Source of the DNA: Gemmatimonas phototrophica
Lineage (GTDB): Bacteria; Gemmatimonadota; Gemmatimonadetes; Gemmatimonadales; Gemmatimonadaceae
Length of the DNA: 43,014 bases
NCBI GenBank assembly: GCA_945870175.1
Contig: CAMBRJ010000001.1
Coordinates: forward strand, 1-43,014
Direction: 5' to 3'
A program made the translations under genes and the position numbers. Below the pieces are notes generated by a model that was given only the letters and a program-made list of their open reading frames with translations, was not told the DNA's origin and did not search any database. Positions 42,314 to 43,014 of the stretch are shown piece after piece; within the stretch, counting starts at the first letter, position 1; every line of letters starts with the position of its first letter.

Positions 42314-43014
42314 ATGCGCACGAGAGTATTGGATGTTTCGCGGCAACAACTGGCGGCACGCGTTCTTCCGGTGGAAGCCCCCGACGCATTGACCGCAGCG
42401 CTGCTGAATGACGCAACACGACGACGAGGGGCCCGGTTTACCGGTGAACCGATTCGGATCGCGGTCCTTGATCGCAATCCGCTCATGCGCCAAGCACTGA
42501 CGGCGTTGCTGGCTCGTGATCCACGAATCCATCTCGTCGGGGACTCAGCTGATCTCGACCAGTGCCTCAACTACGCCACCCATCGCGCGGCGCAGGTCGT
42601 GTTGCTGTCTGCCGAGCCGGACGTAGCGACCGTGATCCGACAGGTCAGTGCGCTGGCCGCGCTCCCACTCGGACCGCACATCCTTGTGCTCAATGGCCAG
42701 CAGCGGACCGATGAGGTGCTCGAAGCATTCCGCGCCGGCGCGTTCGGCTATTTGCCGTGGAGTGCCTCGGTCACCGATCTGATCGAAGCGATCGAGATGG
42801 TGGCGGACGGCATGAGCTACGTGCTGCCCACGACCGCGAAGGTGTTAGCGACCGGCCTTCGTGCGCCGCCGCCGGGCACCCCCGCACGGGGCAACTCAAG
42901 TCTCGATGTGCTGAGTGCGCGTGAGCGCACCGTGCTCGAGCGTATCGCGCGTGGCTTCAGTGGGCCGGAAGTTGCCGGCCAGCTGGGCATCACGGTGAAA
43001 ACCGTGGACACCTA
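42314..43014 (+). CDS. LuxR-type response regulator with degenerate receiver, cut by window edge
   Basis: My translation from ATG 42314 (GGAG at 42302-42305, 8 bases upstream) gives 233 residues before the window ends. Residues about 45-165 resemble a receiver domain: RIAVLDRNPLMRQALTALLA, then GDSADLDQCLNYATHRAAQ and VVLLSAEPDVATVIRQVSA, ILVLNGQQRTDEVLEAFRAG and AFGYLPWSASVTDLIEAIEM. The phospho-acceptor position is Ser (LLSAEP), the conserved Lys is Trp (LPWSAS), and the acidic pocket is reduced. Residues from about 205 show the LuxR helix-turn-helix start: LSARERTVLERIARGFSGPE VAGQLGITVKTVDT, with the recognition helix intact. Regulation without phosphorylation is inferred. The DNA-binding tail continues past the window. 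Confidence 0.88.
   Translation, partial: MRTRVLDVSRQQLAARVLPVEAPDALTAALLNDATRRRGARFTGEPIRIAVLDRNPLMRQALTALLARDPRIHLVGDSADLDQCLNYATHRAAQVVLLSAEPDVATVIRQVSALAALPLGPHILVLNGQQRTDEVLEAFRAGAFGYLPWSASVTDLIEAIEMVADGMSYVLPTTAKVLATGLRAPPPGTPARGNSSLDVLSARERTVLERIARGFSGPEVAGQLGITVKTVDT

Noticed and set aside
1..43014. CRISPR array, prophage, insertion sequence, defence genes or tRNA genes anywhere in the window
   Set aside because: I looked for evenly spaced direct repeats with unique spacers, transposase or integrase motifs and tRNA T-loop patterns and saw none; the repeats present are tandem or palindromic.

Overview
This is a GC-rich chromosomal window of about 43 kb, most likely from a Gemmatimonas-like member of the Gemmatimonadota. 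The assignment rests on a lipoprotein with a GWxTD-type motif, a family typical of that phylum, on several lipoprotein genes without clear relatives, and on an origin neighbourhood that differs from the Bacillus and Proteobacteria layouts. No sequence search was run, so the genus is an inference.

The window spans the replication-origin neighbourhood. At the left, the minus-strand cluster rpmH, rnpA, yidD, yidC and mnmE (cut by the window edge) reads away from plus-strand dnaA and dnaN. The rpmH-dnaA gap (3130-3470) holds one perfect DnaA box. The dnaA-dnaN gap (4890-5119) holds an inverted repeat, helically phased RCATG pentamers, weak DnaA-box-like sites, a DnaA-trio-like run and an AT-rich block, and is the best oriC candidate. 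Further right are two parS-like sites with parA and parB (33367-35392), then mnmG. recF and gyrB do not follow dnaN, and jag and rsmG are absent from their usual places.

Between these landmarks: a lipoprotein and the RNase P RNA gene rnpB (minus strand, about 7233-7658); an AraC-type regulator converging on, and overlapping, a methyl-accepting chemotaxis protein; pyrE coupled to a Ser/Thr protein kinase; the GWxTD lipoprotein coupled to polA; a single type IV pilin-like gene; a DUF4031-like small protein; an Atg22/UMF1-type transporter; a lipoprotein; tex; a SWIM-SNF2 helicase; and a secreted M19 dipeptidase. A five-gene minus-strand operon (33286 to 27847) encodes a BMP-type binding lipoprotein, a Nif3-like protein, a two-domain ABC ATPase and two permeases, which looks like a nucleoside uptake system.

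The right end has a SIMPL-domain protein, a repeat-filled gap, mnmG, two small uncharacterised genes overlapping tail to tail, a YheT-type hydrolase, a dicarboxylate/glutamate-type symporter, an ArsC-fold protein without its usual cysteine, and a LuxR-type regulator with a degenerate receiver that runs off the window.

The most unusual signals are non-canonical or hidden start codons in rnpA (AUA) and pyrE (CUG overlapping the kinase stop), the phased motif array at the putative origin, two large palindromic intergenic repeat elements (27615-27744 and 36503-36732), several short tandem repeats at gene ends, and two regulators whose receiver-like domains lack phosphorylation residues. I do not see an obvious defence island, CRISPR array, prophage, insertion sequence or tRNA gene.
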